Shown here: positions 12,127-24,266 of the stretch, one piece after another
Position numbering within the stretch: the stretch's first letter is position 1
Layout of the letters: each line of letters starts with the position of its first letter
Source: Gigaspora margarita
Taxonomy: Eukaryota > Glomeromycota > Glomeromycetes > Diversisporales > Gigasporaceae
Direction of reading: 5' to 3'
Assembly: GCA_009809945.1 (NCBI GenBank)
Contig: WTPW01000195.1
Location: 1,317-65,316, forward strand
Length of the DNA stretch: 64,000 nucleotides
The notes under the pieces: generated by a model
The model's input: the letters and a program-made list of their open reading frames with translations, nothing else
Told to the model about the DNA's origin: nothing
The model's database searches: none
Translations under genes and position numbers: made by a program

Positions 12127-13048
12127 CAGCTGTTTTCATAAATTCTGGGCCACCTAAAAAAGTTTGCCCAATCTATTCGGTCGAAATCGATAAGCTATTT
12201 ATCTCAGTATTACACAATATATATATATGCATGATGCATGATATATGTATCATATCTAAGATATTGGAGTTTTAATTCATTAAATATGATATTTTCAAAA
12301 CATATTCGTTGGGATAAAACTTGTCAGTTAGAGTAATTGCTAATTATTTGGGTTAACAGGTCATTTGTGGGTCGTTTTCTCAAATAATTTCAAAAGTATG
12401 GCTGTGTTGAAGAATTATCATCATTTTAAATAAATATTAGTCAGTAAATTTTTACTTTGAACTTTATTATAATTATTAAGACAACATCGAGAAATATTAA
12501 TAAAATTTTGACCTCTTATTTCAATTTGTGTACATTTTTTTCCGAACCAGTTGACGAACTCCTGATCGTATTTAACCTTTTTTATTAGTGTCTACTCGTA
12601 TAATATGGAAGTTTCATATTAAAAATTAAATTTTCAAAAATTTTTATTAGATTTTTGAATATATATATATCAATAAACAAGTTTGCTATACTATAAGTTG
12701 CCAAAGCTAATTATATAACAAAAAGATTCACAAAACGAACTTGAAGTAAAAGATTTTGTTTTTATTTATTGATCATTTAAATTCAAAGCTGTTTACTTAT
12801 GTTTAAACTTTTTAGTGAAGACCTCTTAATAGGAAAACTTTTTTGTATAAATTTTTGTATCATGTATATTGGATAAGACAAGAATTTAAAAAAAGGTGAC
12901 ATTATGAATATTGATTAGACAATGTGCTGTAATACAGTAATAGCAAGGATTTTTTTTTATCTGGTCACGCACTAATCATACCAAGATTAATAACTTATCG
13001 ATTTTGGCAAATATTTTTAGGGTGGCCCAAAATTTATGAAAACAGCTG
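12127..13048. mobile_element. TA-flanked TIR element, ~920 bp, Tc1/mariner-type ends
   Basis: Terminal inverted repeats CAGCTGTTTTCATAAATT on the left and, as its reverse complement, on the right are followed by CTGGGCCACC and TTGGGCCACC. TA dinucleotides flank both ends (12125-12126, 13049-13050), the target-site signature of the Tc1/mariner group. The inside has no transposase-like frame. The ends match the 11763-11937 MITE, so both were probably moved by the same enzyme. Confidence 0.75.
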
Positions 13049-13247
13049 TAAATCAGTGGTGTGATTAATTTATAATCCCAGGATAGGTGATACACTGCTG
13101 ATACTAATGCAAAAACAAGATCGTTAAGTGACAAATAGTAAAACAACAATCTATACTAATAAAGCAATACAATTAAAAGATTCAATAAACTCAGTATAAA
13201 ATGTGAGAATCCAATTCTTATTATATATATAAACTATACAATTAATT

Positions 13248-13439
13248 GTCATGGCTGAAGCTAGAAATTTTAATTATTTAATATGAAAATTTTAAAAAAT
13301 TTTAGGGTCTTTTTTTTAGGGCTTTTTTAGGGTTAGGTTAGGGTTTAGGGTTAGTTTTAATAATAAAAGAGTACAAGTGGATTTTAATAGGGTTTATATT
13401 TTTAAAGCAAGGTCCCTAATTTCTAGCTTCAGCCGTGAC
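13248..13439. mobile_element. Small TIR element containing a telomere-like stretch
   Basis: The ends are GGCTGAAGCTAGAAATT on the left and AATTTCTAGCTTCAGCC on the right, nearly perfect inverted repeats about 190 bp apart. Near-identical ATTAATT sequence lies on each side and could be a 7-8 bp target duplication, though AT-richness makes that uncertain. Inside, 13331-13356 reads TTAGGGTTAGG and TTTAGGGTTAG, similar to telomeric repeats but imperfect. Confidence 0.6.
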
Positions 13440-13854
13440 ATTAATTAAAATAGAGAATTCTGAGACTTTATTAAAAGCGTGAAAAGACAACCTTTTATAC
13501 TTTTGAATTACATTAGGGCAAAACTATTTAATTTTTATATGTTTTGATTTACTTTGGCTTATATTTAGTTTTTTTTTTTTGGACTAGTTCTATACATTTT
13601 GCAATGCTTTATCCCAAGTTTTTCTAGTTCCATACTTTTTCTTTGTACTTTTTGTCAGGCTTAGATTCCAAGCCCATTATCTCAGGCTTAGTTCGACTCA
13701 CTAGTCTTTGTGTTGGTCTACGTATCGGTATAATCTTTTTGGATTACATATGTTCCTAAACATTACTCCTTTTATTTTAGTATATCAAATGAGATAAACA
13801 TTGACAGCTCTATGTCTTTAAGCCTCCGTCATCAAAATAAGAGCTTCAAAATTA

Positions 13855-14981
13855 GGGATGTTATCCTGCTCAAACCAGTTAGTTTGTGCTTAAATCCCAG
13901 TAGAACTCTGTTCAGAGCATATTTAAATAAAAACTGGTTTTTGAACTCAGTTTATATAAATATATTAATAATTATGCTTGCATGAGCAGTTTAATAAAAC
14001 CTGCTATCGCTATTACTTTTTTATTAAATCAAATACATTTAAAAATATATAAATTTTTGCATTATAATGTTATTGCATTTATTCGCTGTTATTTTTTTTT
14101 ATCCAATTTATTAATCTTCATTACAATCAATAATACCCGCTTCATTCCAGGTCTTACGTTCCAGGTTCAAGTGCATTTTAAGATATTGAACCTGAAGAGT
14201 TAGGTTCAATTGAAATTTCAAATATATTGTTTTTGGTCCATCAAATAGTGAAATTCAAGCAAAAAAAAATATGTATACAAAAAAGTAATCGCATATTTAT
14301 ATTATTAATTAAAAAAAAAATTTAAAATGATTTAATGTCGTCACATTAAATTTACTTTTAGTTAAAAAAAAAAAAAAGCCAAAGAAAATTGATTTTTGTT
14401 CATTATAAGATTGTAATTTTTTATTCACCATATCATGCCATATTAAATTAAAAAAAAGGCAAGAAAATTGATTTTTTTTCTTCATAAGATTGTAATTTTT
14501 GTTCGTCATACATGCCATATTAAATTAAAAAAAAGGCAAGAAAATTGATTTTTTTTCTTCATAAGATTGTAATTTTTGTTCGTCATATCACGCTACAATA
14601 AATTAAAAAAAAAAGTCAAAAGAAAATTGATTTTTGTTCGTTATAAGATAGTAATTTTTTATTCGTCATATCACGCCACATTAAATTAAAAAAAAGTTAA
14701 AGAAAATTGATTTTTGTTCGTTATAAGATAGTAATTTTGTATTCGTCATTTCATGCCACATTGAATTAAAAAAAAAGTCAAGAAAATTGATTTTTGTTCA
14801 TCATAAGATAGTAATTTTTTGTTCATCATAACGATAGTCTAAAGTTTATTACAAATTAATATTCAAACTCGTTTGGAGCATGATTTAATAATAGAAATCA
14901 TGTGACTGCAAAAACTTGAGTTCCATTGGGTTCGGTTCCAAACAGGGTCGAACTGAGTTTCAGCAAGCAGGATAACATCCC
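13855..14981. mobile_element. TIR element carrying an internal minisatellite
   Basis: The ends are GGGATGTTATCCTGCT and its reverse complement AGCAGGATAACATCCC, flanked by TA on both sides (13853-13854 and 14982-14983). Just inside are further inverted segments AAACCAGTT and CTGAGTTC. The middle holds a ~80-bp tandem repeat. No transposase frame is present, so it is non-autonomous. Confidence 0.75.
14323..14833. repeat. Minisatellite, ~80-bp unit, six copies
   Basis: AGAAAATTGA starts at 14383, 14462, 14539, 14621, 14701 and 14781, a period of 77-82 bp. Each unit continues TTTTT, CATAAGAT, GTAATTTTT, TTCGTCATATCA and TTAAATTAAAAAAAA. Copies 2 and 3 are almost identical, so array turnover is fairly recent. 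Confidence 0.9.
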
Positions 14982-14984
14982 TAT

Positions 14985-15730
14985 TCAAAATATTCTTATA
15001 TTTCAAAAATTCTATTACTGTCCTTAAATGGTTCTTAACACAACCCTGTTATGGTATAATTTGAAACCGTGAGAACATTAAACATTGATAATTGGGTTAT
15101 CACTAATAATTTATTTAAATCATGATAAAACTATTTCCCTTTTCCTTTGGCAGCACTCATACAGCAACTTTTGCCGTTTATAATTTATAAAAGTTACTTT
15201 TTGTCCAATAATCCAGTAATTAATTTTGATTAATTAAAAGTATTAGGTTACCAATTTACTAGAGTTAAATGAGTCTTTTTGGCTGTGGAATAACCAATGA
15301 CTGGTCATTTATCATTTGAGTCATTTACATCATTTAAGTCATTTACCGTCTTTTTAATATGGAATTATGCTTAAAACCTTGTCAAATGCATCCATTTCAT
15401 TGGATTTTAGTAAAATAATATTTATTATAATATTATTACTTGTTTAATTTAAATTTTTTTCCAAAACATGTTTTTGATATTCTACAATATCTCAAAAACT
15501 GGCTAATTAATTGTTGTGTGGGTTTCTAAGTAAAAAAATTTTATTCACCAAAAATCTTTTTTGAATCTTAAATCTACGTTGAAATTTTAATGAAGAAAAT
15601 AAATATAAAAAATTATATACAAAATTTATAACTATATAAAAAATCTATAAACATAAGTATATTTTAATAAACGCTTAAAATTATATACTTGTATTTAACA
15701 AATCTACCCTATAAGAAAAGTAGTACAGGT
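14985..15730. other. AT-rich spacer with a possible repeat fragment, no gene seen
   Basis: Around 15257-15360 there are several GTCATTT/CATTTGAGTC motifs like those at the ends of the 20816-24719 and 60114-61488 elements, possibly a fragment of that family. At 15707 a CCCTATAAGAAAAGT motif matches the ends of the 51085-51636 element. Nothing coding was found. Confidence 0.45.
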
Positions 15731-16480
15731 TGTGGTACGGTGTTACTATCGGTTGGGAGATATCAGACCCGCCAGTTTAAGCTGCTTAGATAGTAAACGA
15801 GGTGGACATCACATGAGAACATTAAACAGGGTCAATATACGAATCGCACTTGGATCTTTATTCATAAAATGAGAACGAAGTCTAAAATACATGCAAGGCA
15901 AATACATTGGTCTTTTATACATGTTAACTACCTAGAATTTCCCCCCGATACATTCATCGGGTTAACTTCCTTCCAATATTACTAATCTTTAATTCCCTTA
16001 ACACCAATTAAACTTTCCCCTCGCGTCTTTATCCAATTCAAGATGTACACCCGTACACCAATAATTGAAACTCACGGAATATTCAATATAGCGCAGGCAG
16101 ATTCCTGAAAATACTTGAATGCCTCATGCTATCATAATTTCTTTAGAAAATCCAATACCTTTCGAGAAATGCGTAATCGGGATGTTCCAGTCAGGTGTAG
16201 CATAATAAATATCATCATCAGGGCGTTTGAGATATTGGGGGATCCATGGTATGTATTAATATAATTACCAGATAAGGTAATAATGTAGGGTAGGTATAAG
16301 TGTCATAATTAAGGAAGGGATAAATGATCATCATCATAGGACAGTTTAAGGTTTACAGGTAATCGATCGGAACGTGATGGTGCAGGGATAAGGTAACAGG
16401 GGTGATGATCATAAGGGAGATTTTATGTGCAGAATATTTTTGATAGTATAACAATGGGTTGGCATCGGAAATGCTCGAAA
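15731..16480 (-). mobile_element. Fossil LTR-retrotransposon fragment (one LTR plus adjoining internal end)
   Basis: On the minus strand a candidate LTR of about 273 bp (16003 to 15731) begins TG and ends CA. It carries a TATA-like TATAAAAG and an AATAAA signal in the order expected of an LTR. Directly before it lies a purine-rich tract, AGGGGAAAG, as expected of a polypurine tract. Upstream (to about 16480) is less AT-rich sequence with a short coding-like tail. Only one end is present; the matching LTR and most of the interior are missing, so the element is broken. The family is probably Ty3/Gypsy-like but cannot be fixed from this piece. The age is probably old. Confidence 0.5.
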
Positions 16481-16584
16481 GTCATATGAAATGTAATCAA
16501 AATTATATATAGATGTACATCAAATTTTATAATTGAACATTTTTAAGTATAATAAATTTTTTAAACAAATATATACGTACATTA

Positions 16585-17130
16585 ACAATATTATATTACA
16601 GGGTAAAACTTTGTAAATTTAATATCGAACGTCTATTAACAAAGTTACCTTTTTTTTCTTACGTTAAATATAAAAAAATTTAAAATTCTAATAGAATTTT
16701 TAAATATTTTATATTTAAATGAAAGAAATAAAAACGTACCTTTATTAATAAAGGTTAAATATTAGGCTTTACAAAGGTTTTATCTCGAAATATAATATAT
16801 TTAAGGCTATCTTTCTATTTAAAATTTACTATTTGCTCTAATTTTACTATAGTATATAATATGAAATTTAAAAACGATATATAGCTTAAACTGTATTATA
16901 TCTCGAGATAAAAACTTTGCAAAGCCAATATTAAACTTCTGTCAACAAAGTTACATATTTTTTTCTTGAATTTCGACATAAAAAAGCTCATAATTACATT
17001 GGAATTTCAAGTTTTTTCATATTGAAACACAAAAAATAAAAGCGTAACTTTGTTATTAGAGGTTCGATATTAGCCTTTACAAAGGTTTTTCCCAAAAATA
17101 TAATATCGTTAAGGCTATATAACTATTGAT
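16585..17130. repeat. Two successive palindromic repeat units
   Basis: Each unit has a left arm (AACTTTGTAAATTTAATATC near 16606; AACTTTGCAAAGCCAATATT near 16914) and a right arm in reverse orientation (near 16755 and 17060) with ATTAGGCTTTACAAAGGTTT or GATATTAGCCTTTACAAAGG. AACAAAGTTAC lies inside both units. They look like two related foldback repeats of about 240 bp side by side. Confidence 0.7.
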
Positions 17131-17270
17131 TTACATAGTATATCGCACACCCTAATGTTACACATGTGTTGGCTCGTTTCGTGGAAAGCAAAAGATCAGT
17201 AAATAATATTTTTTAAAAAAGAGCAATATCTCATGATTTCACTGATGAAACTTCCTTGTGCAGTATTGGC

Positions 17271-17296
17271 TGGACATTGGACATGTCCAATGTCCA
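17271..17296. repeat. Perfect 26-bp palindrome
   Basis: The half site TGGACATTGGACA is followed directly by its exact reverse complement, then by more GTCCA motifs to about 17313. Such a perfect dyad without a spacer could extrude as a cruciform. It adjoins a segment (17168-17265) that is also found near 51270-51375. Confidence 0.85.
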
Positions 17297-17313
17297 GTCC
17301 ATGTCCAGTCCAG

Positions 17314-18204
17314 TTCACCAAAAGAGGTTGGGTATTGAGCATGGTGTAACAATAGTCATATGACACTTAACCAATCAAATCATATTTTTATATATAATAT
17401 TTATTAATTATAATTAGTATATACCGATAGATATAAAGCTTAAGTATACAGTATATGCAGGTGCGTGATTTTGATCATATTATATAGAAAGCATTTGTAT
17501 AATTGATTAATTTACATTAGCCCGAAATGCATAATATTACAGAATAAATATGAATATTATTCGAAGTTATTATATATGTATATATCTACATTGTTGTCAA
17601 GTGAAACAAATTTCAAATAACACACATAAATGCTATTATGAAAATACGATATAGTGAACAAAATTTAGTAAACTAGATAGCTGCGCAACATCATTACGCA
17701 AATGACCTTGGTAGTGGTTAGATTTGAATGTTTTATATGATAAGAAATATGCAGTTTATTAATAACTCAACTAACCATATAAGAGAAAGGAAATTCAATC
17801 ATTCTTTGTCGTTTTTAGCAAAAATTATTTAATATAAACAGTCAACAAAGCCTTATCAATTTTTTAACATTAGATTGTTGATTTATTTATTATGCGTTGA
17901 TGTGCAACACATGATTGTATGCACAAATATTTATATATTCAGGGTAGCTAAAATAAAACTTAAAAACACGAATATTTATTATTATTATTATTATTATGGA
18001 CATGAATTAATATAGCATGATTCATAAATATAAATACAATCAAGTCCTATATTCTAATAATTTATTGTTTATGTCAAGAAATACGGCAATTATAAAATAA
18101 TTTTGGAGGAAAAAAATCCAATAGAAACATTCTTTTACTTGTTTAACTCAAAATAATTTGTAGATATCAGATAAACATAGTGATTGTTGCTGTAATTCAA
18201 ATTG
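17314..18204. other. AT-rich spacer, no gene seen
   Basis: No convincing open frame or terminal repeat. A (TTA)n microsatellite lies at about 17976-17997. Confidence 0.6.
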
Positions 18205-18271
18205 TGATATGTAGTATGTAGTAATTATTTACTACAAATATTTACTACATCATGTAGTAATTATTAACATA

Positions 18272-19116
18272 GCGGGCTTTTATTTTGATTGGCCAATTTT
18301 TGTAGATCAACCCATGATATAGTAAAAATTTTATTGGTTAATCGAAGTTAATCAAAATTAATCAAAGTTCTAAATTACCACGAAGAAAAAAACTGATATG
18401 TATAAAAATCACTATCTATAATAAAATTAATTTTAAATCTAAAACTATAATCTTGTTACAGACATAATTCCAACAAACCATAATTTTATTAAAGAAATAA
18501 TTTAACAAATTACAATCAAAAAAAGGAAAAAAAAATCCAAAAACAAATCAAAAACGAAAAGTATACGAAATAAATATTTGATCTTAACTAGAACACTAAT
18601 AGCTAAAAAAAAATAATAAATCAAAACAACTTTTAGTACCGCTCCAATATCAAACTAATCTTTAATTTTATTTAATAATTGTTATGCAGTTACAGTACCA
18701 CCACTTTTGCCTTAACTCTTCTCACGAAATCTATAAACCTTATGACTCTCAACTTCTTCTTCTTAGCCTATAATATAGTTAGGTTTTATATTAGTTGTGA
18801 TTTCGAAGAATAAGTTTTCATAAAATACGTAAAAGACAGCTTTAATTGCCAAGTTTAATCGATTTATTGAACCTATAAATTAAACTTGAATGTTCAAACA
18901 TACCTCTCATCTAACTTCCGAATTACTTCGTGGATTACCACATTACTTTGAAAGTTTATAGACCAGAAGGTACTCTTTTGCTTTTTTTTGGTATCGAGTT
19001 TGGCCAATTTGTCCCCGTGGCTGCCAAACCAATTTTGTAACTGCAAAACGTTATGCCACTATGTGGAACATCTTGTGTAACATACTGTGTCGATCATCCA
19101 ATCAAGTAAAGCCCGC
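18272..19116. mobile_element. TA-flanked TIR element, ~845 bp
   Basis: The left end is GCGGGCTTTTATTTTGATTGG and the right end, reverse-complemented, GCGGGCTTTACTTGATTGG. TA sits on both sides (18270-18271 and 19117-19118). The host array of ACATGTAGT words continues on either side. There is no transposase-like frame. Confidence 0.75.
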
Positions 19117-20053
19117 TATATTGTAATTATTATTACATGTAGTAAACATTATTACATGTAGTAATATATACTATATGTAGTAATTATTTTTATATGTAAC
19201 TATACTTTATTCAACATGCAATTGACTAATTCAAATATTATTTGTCGATCACAGCTGCAGAATACATTAGTAGATATAAACGTTATTGTTGCTCTTTATT
19301 GGTCAAACTTCTGTAATTATTTTCAATTTTGGGCCCTTATCTATAATTTCCTCTTAATTTTCTATACCAAATTTAGATGGGATAAAATGCGCATGATTCT
19401 GAAACATGCACATGAATGTGCATTAATGTGTATAATTGAGAAATCATGTTCATACATGAAGCCCATCTCTAGTTGAAAGTAATAATGTAAATACTATGTA
19501 TAATAAATAAAATATAATGTATTAGAATTAGTTATGATATTAAATAAAGATTAAAAAAGGTTCTTTTATTATATTTTCATTACATTCTATGAATATTAGA
19601 CTAATCAATAATATACTTATAAAAAATATATGAAAATGCACTTATAGAGGGCATTTATAAAAAAGTTAACTATATTATTACTACTTATACTGTATATAAA
19701 TAATGTAATAAATAATATTATATTTACTATATATTATTACATGTAATAAATAATATAGCATATAATTATATATTATTACATGTAATAAATAATATTATAT
19801 TATTATATAATTATTACAATTACAGCTTTAAAAAACATATGTAATAATATATATAATAAATCTAATTGCAATAATTAGATAATTATGCATTATACTTTAT
19901 AATATATCTCAATTATTTTACAAAATTACTACATATAAATAACTAATATTATATTACTAAATATTACTAAATGTAGTAAATAAAACTTCATAACTACAAT
20001 ATTACTACATATAAATAACTAATATTATATTACTACATATTACTACATGTAGT

Positions 20054-20281
20054 CAGTGTTTAAAATTCAAATTTGGTTTTATGTTCTCAAAAAGAACATT
20101 TTTAATTTCTTAATGTTCTCAGTAAAATTTTAATGCTCTTTATATAGAGAAATTAAAATTTTTTAATATTAAAAAAATTTTTTGAATGTTCTCAAATAGA
20201 GAACATATTTTAATAAATTATGTTCTCAAAAATTGTATAATGTTCTTTGAGAACACTGAGAACATTGAATTTTAAATACTG
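20054..20281. mobile_element. MITE, 228 bp, with repeated GTTCTCA words
   Basis: The ends CAGTGTTTAAAATTCAA and TTGAATTTTAAATACTG are inverted repeats. The inside contains many TGTTCTCA/GAGAACA words in both orientations, so most of the element can fold back. The right flank is TA; the left flank is altered. Confidence 0.7.
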
Positions 20282-20390
20282 TATATAGTAAATAAAACTA
20301 TATAACTACATAATTATTACAATTAAAGTTTAAAAATTGGTATGAAAAAATATATGTAGTAAATATAATTGTAGTAATTGGCTATTTACA

Positions 20391-20807
20391 ATGCTATTCA
20401 CTAGATAAACAAACAGTAAATGCAAATTTGGAATACAATTTTTGGGCTTTTTTATCTTGTTAACCATTGTGTTAATATTGTTGTTTTAGGTAATGGATAG
20501 ATCAAAAATCAAAAATACAAAAATCTTCAGAATCAGATTTTATTCTATAAAGAATTGTATAAAGGCAATTAAGATCAGCAATTAGGTGATAACTATGAGA
20601 AAATAAATTACAGATCAGAGATCACACTTTAAAAGTTGGACTAACAATTTTATGCATTACAAAATACAGGAACAAGTGTTATATCAGATGTGAAGATTTA
20701 ACATGTGAAGTTTCTATATGCATTCACACCCTTGCTTCACTATATGCATATATCCAATAAGAGGCAAGATTTTGCATATGAACACCATTTAATTTACAAT
20801 ATAGCCC
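20391..20807. other. AT-rich spacer, no gene seen
   Basis: No coding or repeat signal that I can support. Confidence 0.5.
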
Positions 20808-22077
20808 AGTAATAGCAAATGAGCTAAATGACCCAAATAATTCAAATGACCAATGACCAGTCATTGGGTTATTTCAATAATGAAATGACCTATTGGGTTA
20901 TTTGAATTTTATTAGTAGAAATAACAATTAATTAAACTTTGATTAAATTATGAAATTTGAAGTCAACAATAATTCAAAACATTAAATATTTAATACTTAT
21001 GCTAAGATTTGATCAATTTATAATTTTTTAAGTTAGTTTATTCAAGTTCTCAAAAGTAATATTTACTTTTAAACAAAAGCCAGATCATCTTGTGCTAAAT
21101 TACTATGATTGATTTCTAAAACTTCATGATCACATAACATTATTAAGAATTTAACCATTGATTCTAATCTAGTAATCTCATATTAAAGCCTTGTGACATA
21201 ATCTAGAGCTCTATTTGACTCTAGTTACTCAGACCAAATCTATCTTTCACCTCAATTGAAGACTTACTATTATTATAGTAGTTTTAGTTAATTTTAGTTA
21301 GTCTTACTAATGTATAGTTGCGATATTTATACAAAAGGTTCATTTTAGCTTTTCAATATATATACATAATGAGATTTATGATATATATTAAAACTATGTC
21401 AGATATTGTGCAAATTTATAGCAAAGAAAGACAGAATAAGATTTTTAATTAATTAAATTAAATTAGTAAAATCTTCCTGCTTGAAGTCAAATTTATTTGT
21501 TTAATGCATTTGAATTTAATATATGACATGTTAATGTGTTATCTAGCATATTAGCATACTATCAAATATGCATTTTACTTATTTGCAAAAATAAGTGCAT
21601 GAGATAAAAATTTAGAGTTAGAATCTTAAGATTAGAGGCTATAGGATTAGAGTGATACTTACTATATATAAAATTTTATTTCTGTCATTTTTAATTAGTG
21701 CACCATGATTGATTTAAATATTAGTTTTCACTTTTTTTTCTTTTGTGCATGTTTATATTCTTTATTGGACTGATCAAATTTTGCACTCACTAATTGGCTA
21801 TTCTTTCTAGGAATTTGTATTATTTGTATAACTATGTTGACATGCTATTTAGAATTTTATAATTCTTACCCCTTAACACATATTATACAGGCCTCCACAT
21901 AGGCCAGGCTACCTATAAGTACTCTAAGAGTAGTACTATAAGGGCTGGGCTTGGGTAACAAATTACAAGCTCTAGGGTAAGGTAGGGCTAAAAATATAAG
22001 CCTCTAGATTATATGGGTAAGGCTTGGATATTGATACTACCTGGTTCATATACCCTAGGATAGCCCATTAATATATT

Positions 22078-23660
22078 ATATTAGTGTTTTGACCCAGGTA
22101 AGTAACCCATATAGGTTACCCAACCTAACAGGTCACAGGTTAGAACTTGTTATAACTCAAGATCAAATAGGTCAGGATTAGAGATAATCAAAAATATAAT
22201 AATAATAATAATAATAATATAAAAAATATATAAGCATGTTTAATGCATAATCTGCTATATAATATAGTATTCTTACCCAAGTAAGTTTTACCTAGGTCAC
22301 CCACAGGTGGGTGAGTACCTCAGGTTGAATTATAGTCTACTCAGGTAGTTAACCATGGGTCACTTGTGAGTCAACCCGCAGGTCACCCCAATGGGTGACC
22401 CATATGGGTTGGTTATAAACTATATACAGTCTAACCCCACTATAGTCACACTGTCTGGCAGAAACTTGACATGACTATAGCGAGAGAAACATAATAATAG
22501 TCACATCATGTGATTATAGCGAGAGTTAATTTTATATTGCTGCAAATAATTGGTATATAGTCTCAAGAAAAATGTGACTATTTTGGATGTGACTATAGCA
22601 GGGTTAGACTGTACACAGGCTGTATTGTACATACATATGCATTATGTTACTTATTTACTATAGCTATATGAGTGCTTCATAGAAAATAAGACTTTGGGCT
22701 AACAAAATATAGTTAAAAGCCAGGAGTTTTATCAATCCTTTTTCTTAAAAATACTAAACATTGATTGAATTCCTGATTTTGTTGATTATCTCATTTATTA
22801 AACAATTAGATCACTATAATTTTGTATTATTCCCTATAATCACTTGATGACATGAACAAAGTTCACGATTAAAATCAAAGATTTCTAACCATACCTAAAA
22901 TATACAAGGGCAGAAGTATTAATTGGAATAGGAATAAGAGTATAAAATAAAGTACAGAAAAATACTTATATTAGTATCCAAAATTACTACATCAAGATAC
23001 TACAAATCTCAAGACCCAGACCAAATCTTTTATGTCTCTTTCTGCCTGCCAATTTGAGGAACTAGGAGTCTTAATCAATAGTTGTATATAGTTTGGAGTA
23101 TTTAGAAGTGTTATTAGATAGTTTTAACCAACAACCCCTAATAAACACCTCTACAATATCTCAAAACAAACCTGATAATGTGAAAATTATTGCTCTGGGT
23201 CTTTTTTTTTTTTTTTTAATTTTNTTTTATTTTATTTTTTTTTTAATGACCTACTTACAGGTAAATTTTTTATTTTGAATGACCTACTCACAGGTAATTT
23301 TTTTATATCACCTAGGTGACCTAGGTTACCCACCCATGGATGACCCATAGCAGAATTTTTTCTACTATCTAGTGTTCATCCAAGTAACCCAAGTGACCCA
23401 CACCCAAGTTGGGATTTTTGTGATGGGTTAGAACACTAATGCTACAATATGTATTGTATAAAATAAAAAAAAACTTAAAAAAAAAACTTAAAAAAAAATT
23501 ATTGATATTAAAAATCATTGACATTAAAAGTGCATTATGCATATGGTATTCGTAAAAAGAGGTTGTTAATTGCCCATATGACTTGTTAATCTGGGTCATA
23601 ACCCAGGTTAAATGTTTGATCTATCAGATTATTATCTAATTTGGATCAAAACATTAATAA
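22078..23660. mobile_element. Third-level TIR element with GACCC-rich ends
   Basis: Left TATTAGTGTTTTGACCCAGG matches the right-hand reverse complement TTATTAATGTTTTGATCCA. Further inside, GGTTACCC, GGTGACC and CACAGGT words occur in both orientations on the two sides. The minus and plus open frames here (e.g. 23093-23278, 23369-23599) are low complexity. One undetermined base lies at 23224. Confidence 0.55.
22427..22611. mobile_element. Tc1/mariner-type MITE, 185 bp
   Basis: The ends are CAGTCTAACCCCACTATAGTC and its close reverse complement GACTATAGCAGGGTTAGACTG, flanked by TA on each side (22425-22426, 22612-22613). Extra TGACTATAGCGAGA words inside repeat the motif. It belongs with the MITEs at 30014 and 57452. 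Confidence 0.9.
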
Positions 23661-23667
23661 TAAGGGA

Positions 23668-24266
23668 ATTACAGTAAATTATATAATTTTTTAGAAGAGG
23701 GGTCCCCCATCTATCACATCCTATATATTTATATAATATATAGTATAAATAGTCAATAATATTGAATTTTTAGTTAATCACAGATAGTTGCTACATAGTA
23801 AAGTCTAAATTCTACTATGTTAATCAATAATTATCAATTAAGTAAACTTGTTTGGAAGATCAAAATATACATACTCTAAAATATTTATTAAAATTGAAGA
23901 ATTTTTTATTATTTAACTTTTAATTTTCACATTCATCGAATATATGTTTTTAAAAAATTTTAACTTTTCTGTTGTACTTAAAAATCAAAAGTCAATTAAT
24001 AATAAATTCTCTAATACTTATAAAAATTTTATGATACATGTATTTTGACCTTCTAAATAAGTTTATTTAAGCGGTTTTAATCGATTTATTAGTAAAATTT
24101 AGACTTTACTATGTAGTGACTTTTGTCAATTGTAGGGTAGCTTATTTTCAGATCAAAGATATTATTGAATTTTTTTTTAAATATTATAAAATTTGATTAG
24201 TCAATAGTCCTATCACTAGTGGGGTCAGGACCTATATAAACTCCAATTATGTAATTTACTGCACTT
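23668..24266. mobile_element. Foldback TIR element, ~600 bp (family with 33930-35712)
   Basis: The ends are CAGTAAATTATATAATT and AATTATGTAATTTACTG. A second inverted pair lies inside, CTACATAGTAAAGTCTAAAT (about 23793) against ATTTAGACTTTACTATGTAG (to about 24116), and the arms between can pair almost throughout. The left flank is TA, the right flank CA. The same inner and outer motifs occur around the gap at 34-35.7 kb. Confidence 0.75.

Larger units (their letters stand above)
18205..20390. repeat. Dispersed TTACTACATGTAGTAA-type palindromic repeat region
   Basis: The short palindromic word ACATGTAGTAA and variants (ACTACATAT, TTACATGTAATAA) recurs at 18211-18265, 19120-19195, 19690-20050 and 20285-20390. 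The intervening stretches are occupied by two inserted TIR elements (18272-19116 and 20054-20281). Before insertion this was probably one continuous microsatellite-like array. Confidence 0.7.

Noticed and set aside
13317-13356. True telomere
   Set aside because: Only a few imperfect TTAGGG-like units in the middle of a contig within a TIR element.
14323-14833. Regular ~80-bp repeats considered as a CRISPR array
   Set aside because: The whole unit is repeated without unique spacers and the host is eukaryotic; it is a minisatellite inside a TIR element.
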